Assembly (NCBI GenBank): GCA_963576565.1
Contig: CAUYVT010000048.1
Location: forward strand, 113,135-177,134
Length of the DNA stretch: 64,000 nucleotides
Direction of reading: 5' to 3'
Source of the DNA: Aspidapion aeneum
Taxonomy: Eukaryota; Arthropoda; Insecta; Coleoptera; Brentidae
The notes under the pieces are model-generated. The model had not been told where the DNA came from, did no database searches, and worked only from the letters and a program-made list of their open reading frames with translations. This document shows, one piece after another, positions 10,362-20,330 of the stretch. The position numbers and the translations under genes were made by a program. Every line of letters starts with the position of its first letter. The first letter of the stretch is position 1.

Positions 10362-10970
10362 TAAAGACGTTTTTGTGATTAACTACAACTATAAATTCCA
10401 ATCTGTGTTTTAGTGGTAATACGTACTTATTTAATAGGCCACACTTGTTCTCTGAAAACGGTGTAAATCAAAGCCGGAAAAAAGGCAACACTTGGCTATT
10501 TAGTCCGGGACCATAGCATGCACATCGGCCTTCACGTACTTATTCTTTGGCTGTCAAAAAAATATATATTTTGCCCCTAAGGGTTATATTAATTATGTAT
10601 TTTATTTTACGTGTAAATTATTATTATTTTTTAACATTTTAATAATTTTTAGTGTTCGCCTGTTTTTTTAATATGTTCCTACGTAACAGTGTGTAAAATG
10701 TTCACTTTTTTTTGGTCATAGTAAAAGATGTTTTTAATAATTTAAATACTAGTTAACACTCCGAAGAAATTTAAACAAAAACCGGCTATGACGTTTCGTC
10801 AACAATATAAACTTTGCAATTACGTCGTGAAAACATATAAAATGCACAAAAGTAGTTGAATTAACAAACCTGAAGGCGATTAGTTTTGAAAAATTACCAT
10901 TTTGAGCGGACGTTTTTCACTTATTAATCAGTTCTATAATAATAAATGAGGTAAAAAGTCACAGATATTA
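10362..10970. other. AT-rich stretch without a recognised gene
   Basis: No TIR pair, coding motif or known repeat was seen between the mariner and the first GATAGTTT MITE. Confidence 0.5.
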
Positions 10971-11402
10971 GATAGTTTAAGTTGTGCTACGTATTTTTAC
11001 GTAAGCATGAGATTTGACAGTTACGCAAGCGCACTTCGTCACACCGTTGTCAAGGTCACGTTAGGAGCTTACGTATTTACGTTAGCTTACGGCAGTCTGC
11101 GGGCACCTTAACGTTACCAAAGAATAGAATTGGTTGATTGACCGATCGAAAAATGAGGCCTAGACGATAATTTTCGCTTCCGGTATAAACGATTCTTTGC
11201 AAATATATTCCTACTGTAGTTGAAGAGACAAAAATAAAATTGTAACATTAAAAAAACACAGTGCCGAATTCCATATTCTCTGCTATTAGTAGACTTGTTA
11301 TGGTAACGTAAAAACATTCAACTTAAACTCAAATTTGGAACAAAACGTAGAGCGCTTAACGTGCAGTTTTACGTAAAAATACGTAGCACAACTTAAACTC
11401 TC
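10971..11402. mobile_element. GATAGTTTAAG MITE, copy 1
   Basis: TIRs start GATAGTTTAAGTTGTGCTAC and are bordered by TA. It is about 432 bp, non-coding, and in the opposite orientation to copy 2 at 11564-11998 and copy 3 at 60331-60763. Copies differ by only a few percent, so the family spread fairly recently. Confidence 0.9.
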
Positions 11403-11462
11403 TATTATGGTTTAGCAATAGTGATAATTCCTAACGAAGTCGGCGTGCGGCGCCGCGGTGTT

Positions 11463-12100
11463 AGTGTCTCAAAAAGCTTTTAAGAAGTTTCCACAATTTT
11501 AGAAAACATTTGGTAAAATATAATAAAAATATCGCACAATTTCATCTTCTTACACAAATATTAGATAGTTTAAGTTGTGCTACGTATTTTTACGTAAAAC
11601 TGCACGTTAAGCGCTCTACGTTTTGTTCCAAATTTGAGTTTAAGTTGAAAATGTTTTTACATTACCATAACAAGTCTATTAATAGCAGAGAATATGGAAT
11701 TCGGCACTGTGTTTTTTTGATGTTACAATTTTGTTTTTTGTCTTTTCAACTACAGTAGGAATATATTTGCAAAGAATCGTTTGTACTGGAAGCGGAAATT
11801 ATCGTCTAGGCCTCATTTTTCGATCGGTCAATCAACCAATTCTATTCTTTGGTAATGTTAAGGTGCCCGCAGACTGCCGTAAGCTAACGTAAATACGTAA
11901 GCTCCTAACGTGACCTTGACGACGGTGTGACGAAGTGCGCTTGCGTAACTGTCAAATTTCATGCTTACGTAAAAATACGTAGCACAACTTAAACTATCTA
12001 GTGTCTCAAAAAGCATTTAAGAAGTTTACACAATTTCAGAAAACATTTGGTAAAATAAAAATAAAAGACGCACAATTTCATCTTCTTACACAAATATTTT
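11463..12100 (+). repeat. ~100-bp direct repeats flanking MITE copy 2
   Basis: The segment 11463-11562 (starts GTGTCTCAAAAAGC) recurs at 12001-12100 with a few changes. MITE copy 2 lies exactly between the two. The repeat is far longer than a TSD, so a tandem duplication must have preceded or accompanied the insertion. Confidence 0.8.
11564..11998. mobile_element. GATAGTTTAAG MITE, copy 2
   Basis: Same ends and interior as copy 1 but inverted. Flanked by TA on both sides and by the ~100-bp direct repeats. Confidence 0.9.
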
Positions 12101-12295
12101 ATACATATTTTATATTAAGTATTTTAATGGTATTTTTAGGTGGTGCACCTTTTCTCTTAATTTAAAAATAATTTTAACTCGTAACTGGTGAGTTCACTTT
12201 TTTGTTACATAACTGGTGAGGTAGGGTTTCCCACACCTCTTAAATAAAAACGGCAATTCTGCTTAGTTCAAATTAAAAAAATGTATGTTATAGAC

Positions 12296-12565
12296 ACTTA
12301 TTAGAATAATACCTGACTTTATTTTAAAATCAACCGTATTGTGACAGATATACATATAAAAAGCAGCTGCTTTTTCTCAAAATTCGACCTTTGTGTATTT
12401 AAGAATCGGATTTATTAGTGTCTTTATTTATTAATGAAAGTTAGCGACTTTATTTTTAAATTTGGCTCTAGTATGTCAAATTTGACAGGTCAGATGTCAG
12501 TTTTCTTTGTAAATCTGTCAGAATAAAGTCGACTCTAAAATAAAGTCAGGTTTTATTCCAATAAG
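12296..12565. mobile_element. ~270-bp MITE with CTGACTTTATTTTA ends
   Basis: The left end (ACTTATTAGAATAATACC, then TGACTTTATTTT) is repeated inverted at the right. It is non-coding. Interior pairing GTCAAATTTGACAGGTCAG suggests a foldback structure. Confidence 0.6.
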
Positions 12566-13701
12566 TCCTTATTTATTTTTGGGTAACCTTATTGATTTTA
12601 ATTCTTACATATTTTTTACAAGAAAGGAACACATATTTTGGGAATAATTAAATTTTTTTCCGTAACTTCACAATACACACTTTAAAAACTCATTTAGAAT
12701 TGCTATAATTAATCAAACTGAAAATGTAGAAAAAAAAACCTATAAATGCGAGAAACGTGTCCAAAAATCTTTGAAAAAGATTCACAGGATCATAGTTTTA
12801 AAAAAATCGTATTTTACTAAAATTTATCAAGAGCAATCAAAGTGTAAATCGTAAGTTCACACACCAAGTAAAATATTAATGCGCGGTAATGACTCTTGGA
12901 CATCATTTACGAGTTAAACTTATAATATACATCCTGTGCAAGTTCAATTCTTGCATCGAGAAGTCGCAAGTGCGAGAGAGAAAATATATACACTTTAAAA
13001 GTATATGAAAAGGATAGCCAGTCCCCCATATCAACGTAACGCTTTCGCTGGATGCCTTTTCATTGGATGCACGCCGTTTGCTTTTTATGCCTTGCACACT
13101 TAGATCATATACTTTGTCTCACGCACTCGCGATTTTTGGATTAAGGAATTGAATTTGAACACCCTGTAATACACCTATTTTTCTGTATGTCTTACTAAAC
13201 CTTTGATTTATAGGTCTTGACTAATAACCATAATTTTATTTATTGAAGGAATATTTTATGAGAGTTGGATTTTAAATGTTTTGACCACAAAAAATAGAGT
13301 TGGTTGAATATTTGACTAATAGTTACAGCCTGGTACCACATTGCGTCTCTTATGTTTGCAGTCTCCTAAAGTATTCAGCGTTTGTGTTTTATTTTAAATT
13401 ATTTATGCGTTTTTTACTGATGAGGGGTGGGGGGGTATTATTATTACTTTGGTGGTGGTATCATGTTATAAACATCCTGTAGATATAGTAAACATCATGT
13501 AGAAACATCTAGATATTTAGAGCTTTCATTTGCTAATTGTTTTTTTTTCGTTGTGTGTGTTATTTCCTACATAGTTCATCATCAGATCTCCTTTACTTAG
13601 TGCCATAAAGAAGTATCGAAAAAAAAAAGTCGACCTTAATTTGGTCGAAAATAAAACAATAGTATATAAAAATACCAAAATAATTTAAACGAAACGGAGT
13701 T
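12566..13701. other. AT-rich stretch without a recognised gene
   Basis: It contains a lone ACACCCTGTA end near 13160 and low-complexity G/T-rich sequence near 13420-13450. Short ORFs show no recognisable motif. Confidence 0.45.
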
Positions 13702-13709
13702 ATGCCAAA

Positions 13710-13757
13710 TAAGGTCACTATATCACGAAGAAAGAACTTCGTGATATAGTGACCTTA
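13710..13757. mobile_element. 48-bp hairpin micro-element with perfect 8-bp TSD, copy 1
   Basis: The element is almost entirely two inverted arms starting TAAGGTCACTATATCACG with a tiny loop. It is flanked by ATGCCAAA at 13702-13709 and 13758-13765. A second copy at 46528-46577 has a different 8-bp TSD. The ends and TSD length define the element exactly. Confidence 0.9.
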
Positions 13758-13842
13758 ATGCCAAACAGCAATAAAGGTCAAAGTGTAGAAAAGTCAAATC
13801 GCAAACTCGTAGCTGTCGTATAAATAGCTGCAAAATTTTTAT

Positions 13843-13989
13843 GTGGAAGTCGAGACTGACATAAAGCATTTGAGAAATGTTATTAAACAATTAAGGATTT
13901 CCCAAACACTAAAAATCCACATGATACTTAACCACTTACAAGAAACAGTCATGCTTCTGCAATGCGGACTAGGACTTTGGTCGGAGCAC
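13843..13989 (+). pseudogene. Transposon protein fragment (KIHMILNHLQ...LGLWSEHRQG)
   Basis: The open frame encodes LKIHMILNHLQETV followed by GLGLWSEHRQG. It resembles a block, roughly K.H...HH...LG..SEQ, that I associate with uncharacterised mobile-element proteins of insects and other invertebrates. The frame is then broken by the MITE at about 13990. No catalytic residues are visible, and the family name is unknown to me. Confidence 0.35.
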
Positions 13990-14265
13990 AGGCAGGGGAA
14001 TGTCCCGCTATATTATGACCCCCCAGTTTTCGCCGTTATTACTAATGTTAGAAAAAAAGACAAAAGTTGTATAATTTTTTGCAAATTTTCCAAAAAGGTT
14101 TGTTCAAAATGTCAACTGTCATTCCTAATGAGAAATTTTGACAGCAAAAATGAGACACTGCATATTTTCTCATTTTTAAGTAGCATTTTTGCTCCTGATT
14201 CCAAAAATACCTACTTTTCTATGATTATTTTAAGCCGGGGGGTCTAAATATAGCGAGACACCCTG
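13990..14265. mobile_element. CAGGGTGTC MITE with CGCTATATT ends
   Basis: The right end is canonical (inverse of CAGGGTGTCTCGCTATATTT). The left end is damaged but still gives TGTCCCGCTATATTATGACC. It interrupts the transposon protein fragment to its left. Confidence 0.6.
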
Positions 14266-14530
14266 TACATCCCATCGCATTAATTGGTCAATATTAGAGA
14301 CCCTGTATGTATGACATATTTTATTGAAACAGAGACGCGACAAACCCATCAGTCACTCAAACTAACATTTTTTGGTTATATTGTTATAGTGGGTTTACAC
14401 ATGCATGAATTTAGTGGCGCCAGTGTTCGCGCCAGTTCTATTTGCACGCCAGTAAAGGTTTACACTATTGTGCGAAAATTAAAAAGACTGGCACGCTAGT
14501 TTCATTTTTAAAGTGTAGACGATACGCGAT

Positions 14531-14790
14531 ATGTCGGCTGAACTCTCGGAAGCCTGCAAAATAGTCGCTAAACTTTTATTGAAAAAAAAAATAAAAGAGA
14601 TTCAGAAAAAGGAACAACGAAAAGGCCGTATCTGCATGGGTTAAAGCATGGATTGCTAGTCGATCTACTTTGGGTGCTTCCGAAAAACTTTTAGGAGAAC
14701 TTGCAGCAGAAGATCCTGCGAGGTATAAAAACCATCTTCGAATGACAAAGCAACATTTTGATATTCTTCTAGGGTTTCTCTTATTTAAAC
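14531..14790 (+). pseudogene. Harbinger nuclease, N-terminal fragment
   Basis: An ATG at 14531 opens a lysine-rich start (MSAELSEACKIV). After a frameshift near 14630 the frame continues as AWVKAWIASRSTLGASEKLL and LGELAAEDPARYKNHLRMTK with QHFDILLGFL. This is the well-conserved N-terminal region of PIF/Harbinger transposases (W..pWi.rR...G....L..EL...D...y.n.lRM....F..LL). The DDE catalytic part is missing. Confidence 0.8.
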
Positions 14791-14799
14791 AACATTCTT

Positions 14800-15113
14800 T
14801 AAAATTCGGTCTGCTACTTTAAACCATGGTACTTTTGGGGTGTATACTTCATTTGCACCGGCTCCGGAACGTTGGCTTTTTTAAATTTTTGTCATTTCCA
14901 AAGCATATGTGTTTCTTATGGATCATATTTTTGCTTTTACTTCTGCAACTTCAAAGCCTTCAATAGTTACTCAATTATTTTACTAATTTTTTGGGAAGCA
15001 TTATCTCGACTATCTTTGTTTTTATACGAACTACTGTGTACATCCCATAAACAAGGAAAACATTCATAGCCTTCAAGAAACTGTATGGTCAGTTCTGCTG
15101 ACCACTTTTTTTA
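14800..15113 (-). pseudogene. MADF/Myb-like accessory protein of PIF/Harbinger
   Basis: The minus strand gives FLEGYECFPCLWDVHSSSYK followed by NKDSRDNASQKISKIIE, the MADF signature (Y....LWd......YKnk..R..A...i). After four in-frame stops and a frameshift the typical C-terminal motif EVYTPKVPWFKVADRIL appears. In active elements this protein helps the nuclease enter the nucleus and bind the element ends. Here it is a decayed copy. Confidence 0.8.
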
Positions 15114-16452
15114 GCCATATTAAGCTATAAAAACAAAAATAAACAAAATTTTTAAGCTCAAACACAATGAAAATAAAAAATAATGTAAAATAATGAACAT
15201 AAAACTGGCGAGCCGACGTGCAAGCACTTGTTTACACATGAAAATTTTCCTTTTCTGCGCGCATGCGTCACCACTGGCGCCAGCAAATTCAGTCAGCTGC
15301 AGACTTTTTTGATACATGCATGCAAAAAAATAACTTGTGCGCAAGTCGGTGTTTACACTTGCAAATTTAACTTACTGGCGCGCCAGTTTTTATTGGCGCC
15401 AGCAAATCCATGCATGTGTAAACTCTCCTTTATGGCATCAATCATCATGCAACATTTAAACACATTTGTCCGTCACTACCTGCAAATGTTTGTCAAAAAT
15501 TGTTATTTTCCGAAGCTTATCAATTAACAAGAACGGAAGGTGCTTCTTCCTCTAAACAAGGCTAGAGGATAGGGGACCGATATTACTCTCCTTTGATTTT
15601 GACTTAAATAAATTTGACTTTGATAAGTTTGTCGCGTGTTAATTTCTGTAAAATATGTTATACAGACAGGGTCTCTAGTCAATATAAACACCTAAGTATT
15701 TACCAGATTTAGCCTGCTTTATTTTTGTTTGTTTGCATGAAGTTTCGTCAATATACCCGTAAGATTGCCAATATTAGAACTCTCTTTTAGGTTCGTTGAA
15801 AAATTTATGAAAACTGCCTTGTCAGAATTTAATGTTAAATAATTCCTGTAGACGTAGTTTTAAAAATTTTTTTATCTGATATTTATTAAGTTATTTAGGG
15901 GTCTCGTTATATAATCACAGTATGTTTATGATAAATTATAGTGGGGGAGGCCGTGGAATTTTTTGAAACTTATTTTCTTAGTCAGCACACAATAATAGAA
16001 TTGTTTAGTGAACAAGAAGATATGAATTCGCGGAAACTTTTTTCTTATTAATGCATGTATATATGTTTATTAGTGAAAGCTATACTTAAACTAAGTATAA
16101 AAAATCGTATGATTTATGTCTAAATATGGGAAATATCTCTGACAAAATTGTCAAAAATTGAATATTTTATTTTTTGATAATTTTGCTATATTTCCTATAC
16201 GTCCTACCATTTTTTATACTTTATTTTTTAAAGATTAAGTATAGCTTTTACTAATAAACATACAGACAGGATCATTCTAAAAGGTACATAGAAGGTTAAT
16301 CTCCCAATTTTCTTCCGCCCCAAACAGCTAGCTGTTAGTGTTTTTTTGTCGAGCACGTTGCTTCTCAGTCTGCCTGCATTCACGATGCGTGTTGGATGTA
16401 CGCCTATTTGCAAAAATTAATTTAAAAATACGCAAATTACGTAAACCTACAG

Positions 16453-16650
16453 TTATGTACCCTTTTTGTGACGACTCGGGGCCACACAACCATCTTCCAA
16501 ATTCTGCACAAATCTACGGATTGTAGTGAGACCTGGTTCTGGACGATTTTCAAACGTTGCCGAAAAAAGTTCTTGGATTCACCTTAATGATGTGCCTTGA
16601 TAATACCATTTAACAACCTTAACTTTTTCGTCAATTTCGTAAACATCCAT
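16453..16650 (-). pseudogene. Transposase N-terminus with DUF4817 helix-turn-helix
   Basis: From the ATG at 16650 the frame reads MDVYEIDEKVKVVKWYYQGT, one in-frame TGA, then ELFSATFENRPEPGLTTIRR and FVQNLEDG. This is the DUF4817 layout (ErV.mv..Y....s...a...F....p..p.ps..tI.r.v..f...g), a DNA-binding domain found at the start of insect Tc1/mariner-related transposases. It ends with a stop after 65 codons; no DDE domain follows. Confidence 0.75.
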
Positions 16651-16738
16651 TTTTAGTTAAAAATGTATTATTTTGATTCAAAATTCACCTATCTGTTTCT
16701 TGCACAAGGCACAAACCAAAAATAAATGCATTTGGGAT

Positions 16739-17692
16739 CAGCGTTGCCACATTTATTTTGGCGAATCTACTTTTATTTTTGCTTGAATCTACTACAATCT
16801 ACTAAAAGAATTTAGGAAAATACCAAAAATCTATTTTACACAAAAAGCTGAAAATAAGAAAAGGAGTTGAAGGTTGGGAACATTTTTTTGATGACATCGC
16901 TTAGATGATCCATCACAAAAGAAATGGTACATTGTGCTCCACAAGCACAGAAACTATTTTAATTTCTGCTTTTGGAATTCCGTCAGAAACTGTGCTGTTT
17001 TTGATTAATTTATCAATCTAAAAAAAAAATATTATTCTACATATTTTAATTAGAAATAAAAATAGACAAACCGTAGAGCTTTTAGTGAATCCAATCAAGT
17101 TCTTATGTTTCGCGGTAGCAATATCTTTTAGAGAAGCCATTCTGGATAAAATTCTCACATTGCATGCTTTGCAATGGGCACTACATCCATCCTGTGCTTT
17201 GCAAAGGCAAGTGGAAAATAATGGGTTCTGTTCCCATTCTGCTCGATATGTTTGTTCATAAGCCCGCTTCATAATTTTCACATTAAAAGCAATTTTACAC
17301 AGTGTCACTATTCAATATAAAGCGAAAACCCTGTAGCAATTAAAATAAACTCGACAATTGACCGTCAGTTGTCGGGCAGGGAAAATACAACGGTGAACCA
17401 CAATAAGGCATAAGCATTATGGGGAATCACCGACAAAAAAGCAGACGAAGCAACCAAATGAATAAAAATACCAAATTAGTTACACGTCTACCAAAATAGA
17501 AATTAACGTAAATGCCTCACTAAAATAATTTTTACAATAATTATTGTTAATGGTATTTTTACATTATTAAAAGTAAAAGTTGTGTATTAAAATCTACCAA
17601 AATCTACTAAAGAAAATTTGTCTACTAAAATTTTTTGAAAAAGGGTGAAAATCTACCAAAAAAGTAGAAATCTACTAGATGTGGCATCGCTG
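16739..17692. mobile_element. hAT-like element, 954 bp, with degenerate 8-bp TSD
   Basis: TIRs start CAGCGTTGCCACAT at the left and CAGCGATGCCACAT at the right, matching the CAG-starting ends of hAT elements. The flanks TTTGGGAT (16731-16738) and TGTGGAAT (17693-17700) match at 6 of 8 positions. Sub-terminal TCTACTA-type motifs repeat many times on both sides. A BED-like zinc-finger exon lies inside on the minus strand. Confidence 0.75.
17018..17308 (-). pseudogene. hAT transposase fragment with a BED-like zinc finger
   Basis: The minus-strand frame has YEQTYRAEWEQNPLFS followed by CKAQDGCSAHCKACNVRI and MASLKDIATAKHKNLIG. This resembles the start of a hAT-type protein family, Y...yR.eWe..p.f..wl......a.CK.C.......L..H..t.kH. 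The first zinc-binding histidine appears to be lost (LKDIA). The rest of the transposase is absent. The C-terminal tail of the ORF is hydrophobic and probably intronic. Confidence 0.6.
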
Positions 17693-17860
17693 TGTGGAAT
17701 GGTGGCGCTGCGCTGCCGCGCGGCTTATACTTGACAGGGTGGGGGTCGGGCGGAAGAAAATTGGGAGATTAATTTTATATGTACCTAGTAGAATTACTAA
17801 GAAAAAGTTCCTCGAATTTATACCTTTTTTTGCAATTTGCGGCTAAACCCATTGGATAAA

Positions 17861-17875
17861 CCCCCCCCCCCCCCC
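17861..17875. repeat. (C)15 homopolymer
   Basis: Fifteen cytosines in a row inside element X copy A. Copy B has only five at the matching place, so the run expanded after the copies separated. Confidence 0.95.
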
Positions 17876-17976
17876 TATTCATATAACAAATTTTGCTTAG
17901 AATTGATTAAGGAACAGTTTTATCGATATTTGCTGAGTAAGAAAATAAGTTCCCAAAATCTTCACGGCCTCCCTAC

Positions 17977-18373
17977 TAGTATCATTTAATAAATTTCAAA
18001 GCTGTTAACGATCATTTTTGTTTTCTTTAAAAGGCACTTTTAATTGGTTAATGAAAGACGAGGGTTGTTTTTCAATACAGTGTTTTTTGGTTCTTTTTGA
18101 TTTTAAAATGTGCTTAGTTGCTAAAAAGCTATTGATTTTATGAGTTTAACAATATCTTTAAATGTTGAAACAAGATAAATCTTCAATAAAAATTTAGTTT
18201 TTAATAGTTTGACTAACTGCAACACTAACTTTTTATTATCTTTTTAGAGTAGGCGATTTGCGCTTCGTATCTGATTTTTGTTGGAAAACTCAAATTCCGC
18301 AATTTCAAGGAATATTATTCGTAGTTTAACACTTTACGTCTCTGTTTGAGACAGCATTTTACGTGTTACAGCC
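17977..18373. other. AT-rich stretch without a recognised gene
   Basis: No inverted repeat or protein motif was recognised. Confidence 0.45.
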
Positions 18374-18428
18374 GGTTCCCACCTACGACTTTCCCGTAGG
18401 TGCCCGCGTACGCGTCACATGATCTCAG

Positions 18429-18495
<67 letters not shown>

Positions 18496-18541
18496 TCATT
18501 GACCTCAATATGCACGCACGAGGAAGTCGTAGGTGCGAACC
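18374..18541. mobile_element. 168-bp MITE with an (AT)31 core
   Basis: TIRs read GGTTCCCACCTACGAC and the inverse of GGTTCGCACCTACGAC. The centre (about 18430-18491) is an uninterrupted AT dinucleotide run of about 31 units. It is non-coding. The superfamily is unclear; the ends recall PIF/Harbinger MITEs. Confidence 0.75.
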
Positions 18542-19905
18542 AACGATTATAAACACACAGGATTGTTTATTTCTCTCTCTCTCTCTCTATGATAGCGTCG
18601 CTCAAGCGAGGGAACACTACCTGCTTACGTCACCAGCGGACCAGACCAGAAAATCGCAATGTTTGTATTGAGAGTTCGTGTGATTTTAAGGTGTTTTTGA
18701 CGTTTTTATCTCCGTTTTTTTGCGTTTTTTCATTAATTTGACGGTGTGGTGAATTAAGTGAATTTATATAAACAAAGCACATTAATTTATTGTTGAAATA
18801 AAAGCTGTGTGTTCCCTCTTTCAGTGTAGAAATATAAATATATATACTTTTATCATGGGCGCACCCAGGGGGGGGGACCTTGGGGCCCGGGCCCCCCCCA
18901 AGCCTTGTATTTTTTTTACATATTTTCCACATATTTCATGAAAAACACAAAAAATAGCTTAAAATTCGACATCATTAGGCTTTGCCCCCCCTTAAGACCT
19001 ATTCCTGGGTGCGCCACTGCTTTTATATTATTATAATTACATAAACTTTTAATTTTTTTTGGATTTTTGGAAACTCCTTGCTCATTAAATTAATCACATT
19101 GAAGAAAATTGGTAATTATGCCACAAACGTACTTCTTTTATTAAACTGATTTTTGGAAAGTTTATTTTGTAGACAGTTTCTTTAAGTTTAGTTTAATTTT
19201 TTTTCATTGGAACTTGTTTTTTTAGTCTCTTTATAGAAGTTTTCAGAAACATGTTACAGGAGAAGGAGTGAAAACAGGCGCTGGGTGTGATAAAAACAAC
19301 TTATAACACAAACAATGTAAATCATATGAATTTTTTTTTGAAAATCTATTGATTTAAAGCATAAGAAATTGAAAAACACATCTTTTTTGGCTGTTTTCTC
19401 CAAAAACTGACTGGTTTTTGACATAATAATATAATAAATATTGCAATTTTAGATCTGTAATATCAAATAAATACCTTTTTGTTAGTACATAATATAAGTG
19501 TATTTTATTATATCCGCAACAAAAACAATACATTATACATCTAATGATTTAAATTGATTAAACTTTTCGAAAAAATCCTACTTCTATTCTAAAACTTTCA
19601 ATCAACTATTTAAAAAAGAAACTCCAACATATCGTCTGGGTAGGAAAATTCAGCTCTCAGAGCAAACTCTTGATTTATCAAATCATTTGTTTTAAATGAA
19701 TGAAATTATTAATTATATTTACTAACGCGAATAAAAAATTTGTTTGCAAATAAGCAAGAAAAAAGCGGGAAAAACTCACGATTGCAATGTGTATTAAATG
19801 AAGCGCGCTGAGCAGAGGTCCACTAGTGACGTAAGCAAGGCGCCGCCTACCGCTAAAAGAATCGAGCTAATAGGCAATCCTGTGTGTTTAGGATCGTTGG
19901 GTGCG
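18542..19905. mobile_element. Foldback element with ~100-bp TIRs
   Basis: The left side (CAACGATTATAAACACACAG, then GGATTG and GCTTACGTCACCAGCGGACC) is matched inverted near 19800-19905 (GCTTACGTCACTAGTGGACC). A CT microsatellite at 18572-18588 lies within the left TIR. A 166-bp hAT MITE has inserted at 18854. ORFs in the right TIR look like chance readings. Confidence 0.55.
18854..19019. mobile_element. 166-bp hAT MITE (GGCGCACCCAG ends)
   Basis: The right end is the inverse of CAGTGGCGCACCCAGGAAT; the left is CATGGGCGCACCCAGGGGG. CTTTTAT occurs directly outside both ends (18847-18853 and 19020-19026). GGCGCACCCAGG and GGCGTAGCTAGG ends are common in animal hAT MITEs. Confidence 0.8.
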
Positions 19906-20330
19906 AACAGGCTTTTACGTGTTAATCAACGCATGCGTGTGTTTGCACAACAACACGGTACTAAGCGTAAATTGTATTTGTTTGTGTAGCATCTGCATCC
20001 GCTTATTAGAATGTAATTTTCATTATTCATCTGGCAAAAACATTCATTAAAGGGGCGCGCGTCGTTTTTCCATTTTATTTGTTTAAGGTTTTGGGCCTAA
20101 TTTCTCTTAAACGTTATTATTTTAAACCCTGTTTTGCGCGTTCGTCGCGGTTCAAGCTTCTTGGACCAATGCGGCGAGCCTTTTGCAATGTGTCACCAGG
20201 CTGAACACCAGGCATCTGTGCAGATGGCCGATCCCTCCCGGGAAGAGGAGCAAGTGACCCTACTCGGCGAAGAGGGCCTGCGGGCTGGGGGACAGGCCCT
20301 GAAGTTGGGGTTAGTTTTTTTTTTCGTCAA
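19906..20330. other. GC-richer patch of unknown nature
   Basis: About 20040-20310 is far richer in GC than the surroundings and is open in both directions: from 20134 on the plus strand (MRVRRGSSFLDQCGEP) and over 60 codons on the minus strand. No family was recognised. It could be a remnant of a host exon, of a retrotransposon gag, or of no protein at all. Confidence 0.3.

Larger units (their letters stand above)
14389..15430. mobile_element. PIF/Harbinger element, decayed, both genes recognisable
   Basis: The ends are inverted copies (GTTTACACATGCATGAATTT against GTTTACACATGCATGGATTT), followed inside by repeated TGGCGCCAG motifs. It contains a nuclease fragment on the plus strand and a MADF/Myb-like protein fragment on the minus strand, converging. 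Having both is characteristic of the PIF/Harbinger superfamily. At ~1.04 kb the element is much shorter than an autonomous one, so most of the nuclease has been deleted. The expected 3-bp TSD is not clear. Confidence 0.8.
14297..15675. mobile_element. TA-flanked foldback element hosting a PIF/Harbinger insertion
   Basis: TIRs start GAGACCCTGTATGTATGACA and are bordered by TA at 14295-14296 and 15676-15677. Inverted similarity covers about 55 bases (ACATATTTTA, then ACGCGACAAAC). Most of the interior is the Harbinger remnant at 14389-15430. Confidence 0.7.
16263..17794. mobile_element. DUF4817-type (Tc1/mariner-like) element inside element X
   Basis: The ends share GGTACATA, then TTAATCTCCCAATTTTCTTC and CGCCC, in inverted orientation, and TA flanks both sides. 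The uninterrupted host sequence is seen in element X copy B. The element carries the start of a transposase on the minus strand. It was itself invaded by a hAT element at 16739-17692. Confidence 0.8.
15941..17976. mobile_element. Element X, copy A, with nested insertions
   Basis: TIRs start GTGGGGGAGGCCGTGGAA at the left and end with the inverse of GTAGGGAGGCCGTGAAGAT, each next to TA. Copy B is at 32480-33608. The interior is AT-rich and non-coding, with an inner palindrome around 16085-16255 (CTATACTTAAACTAAGTATA). A DUF4817-type element has inserted at 16263, splitting the copy. Confidence 0.8.

Noticed and set aside
13843..14247. 134-codon ORF as one protein
   Set aside because: Only the first ~50 codons look like a transposon protein; the rest is translation of a MITE that begins near 13990.
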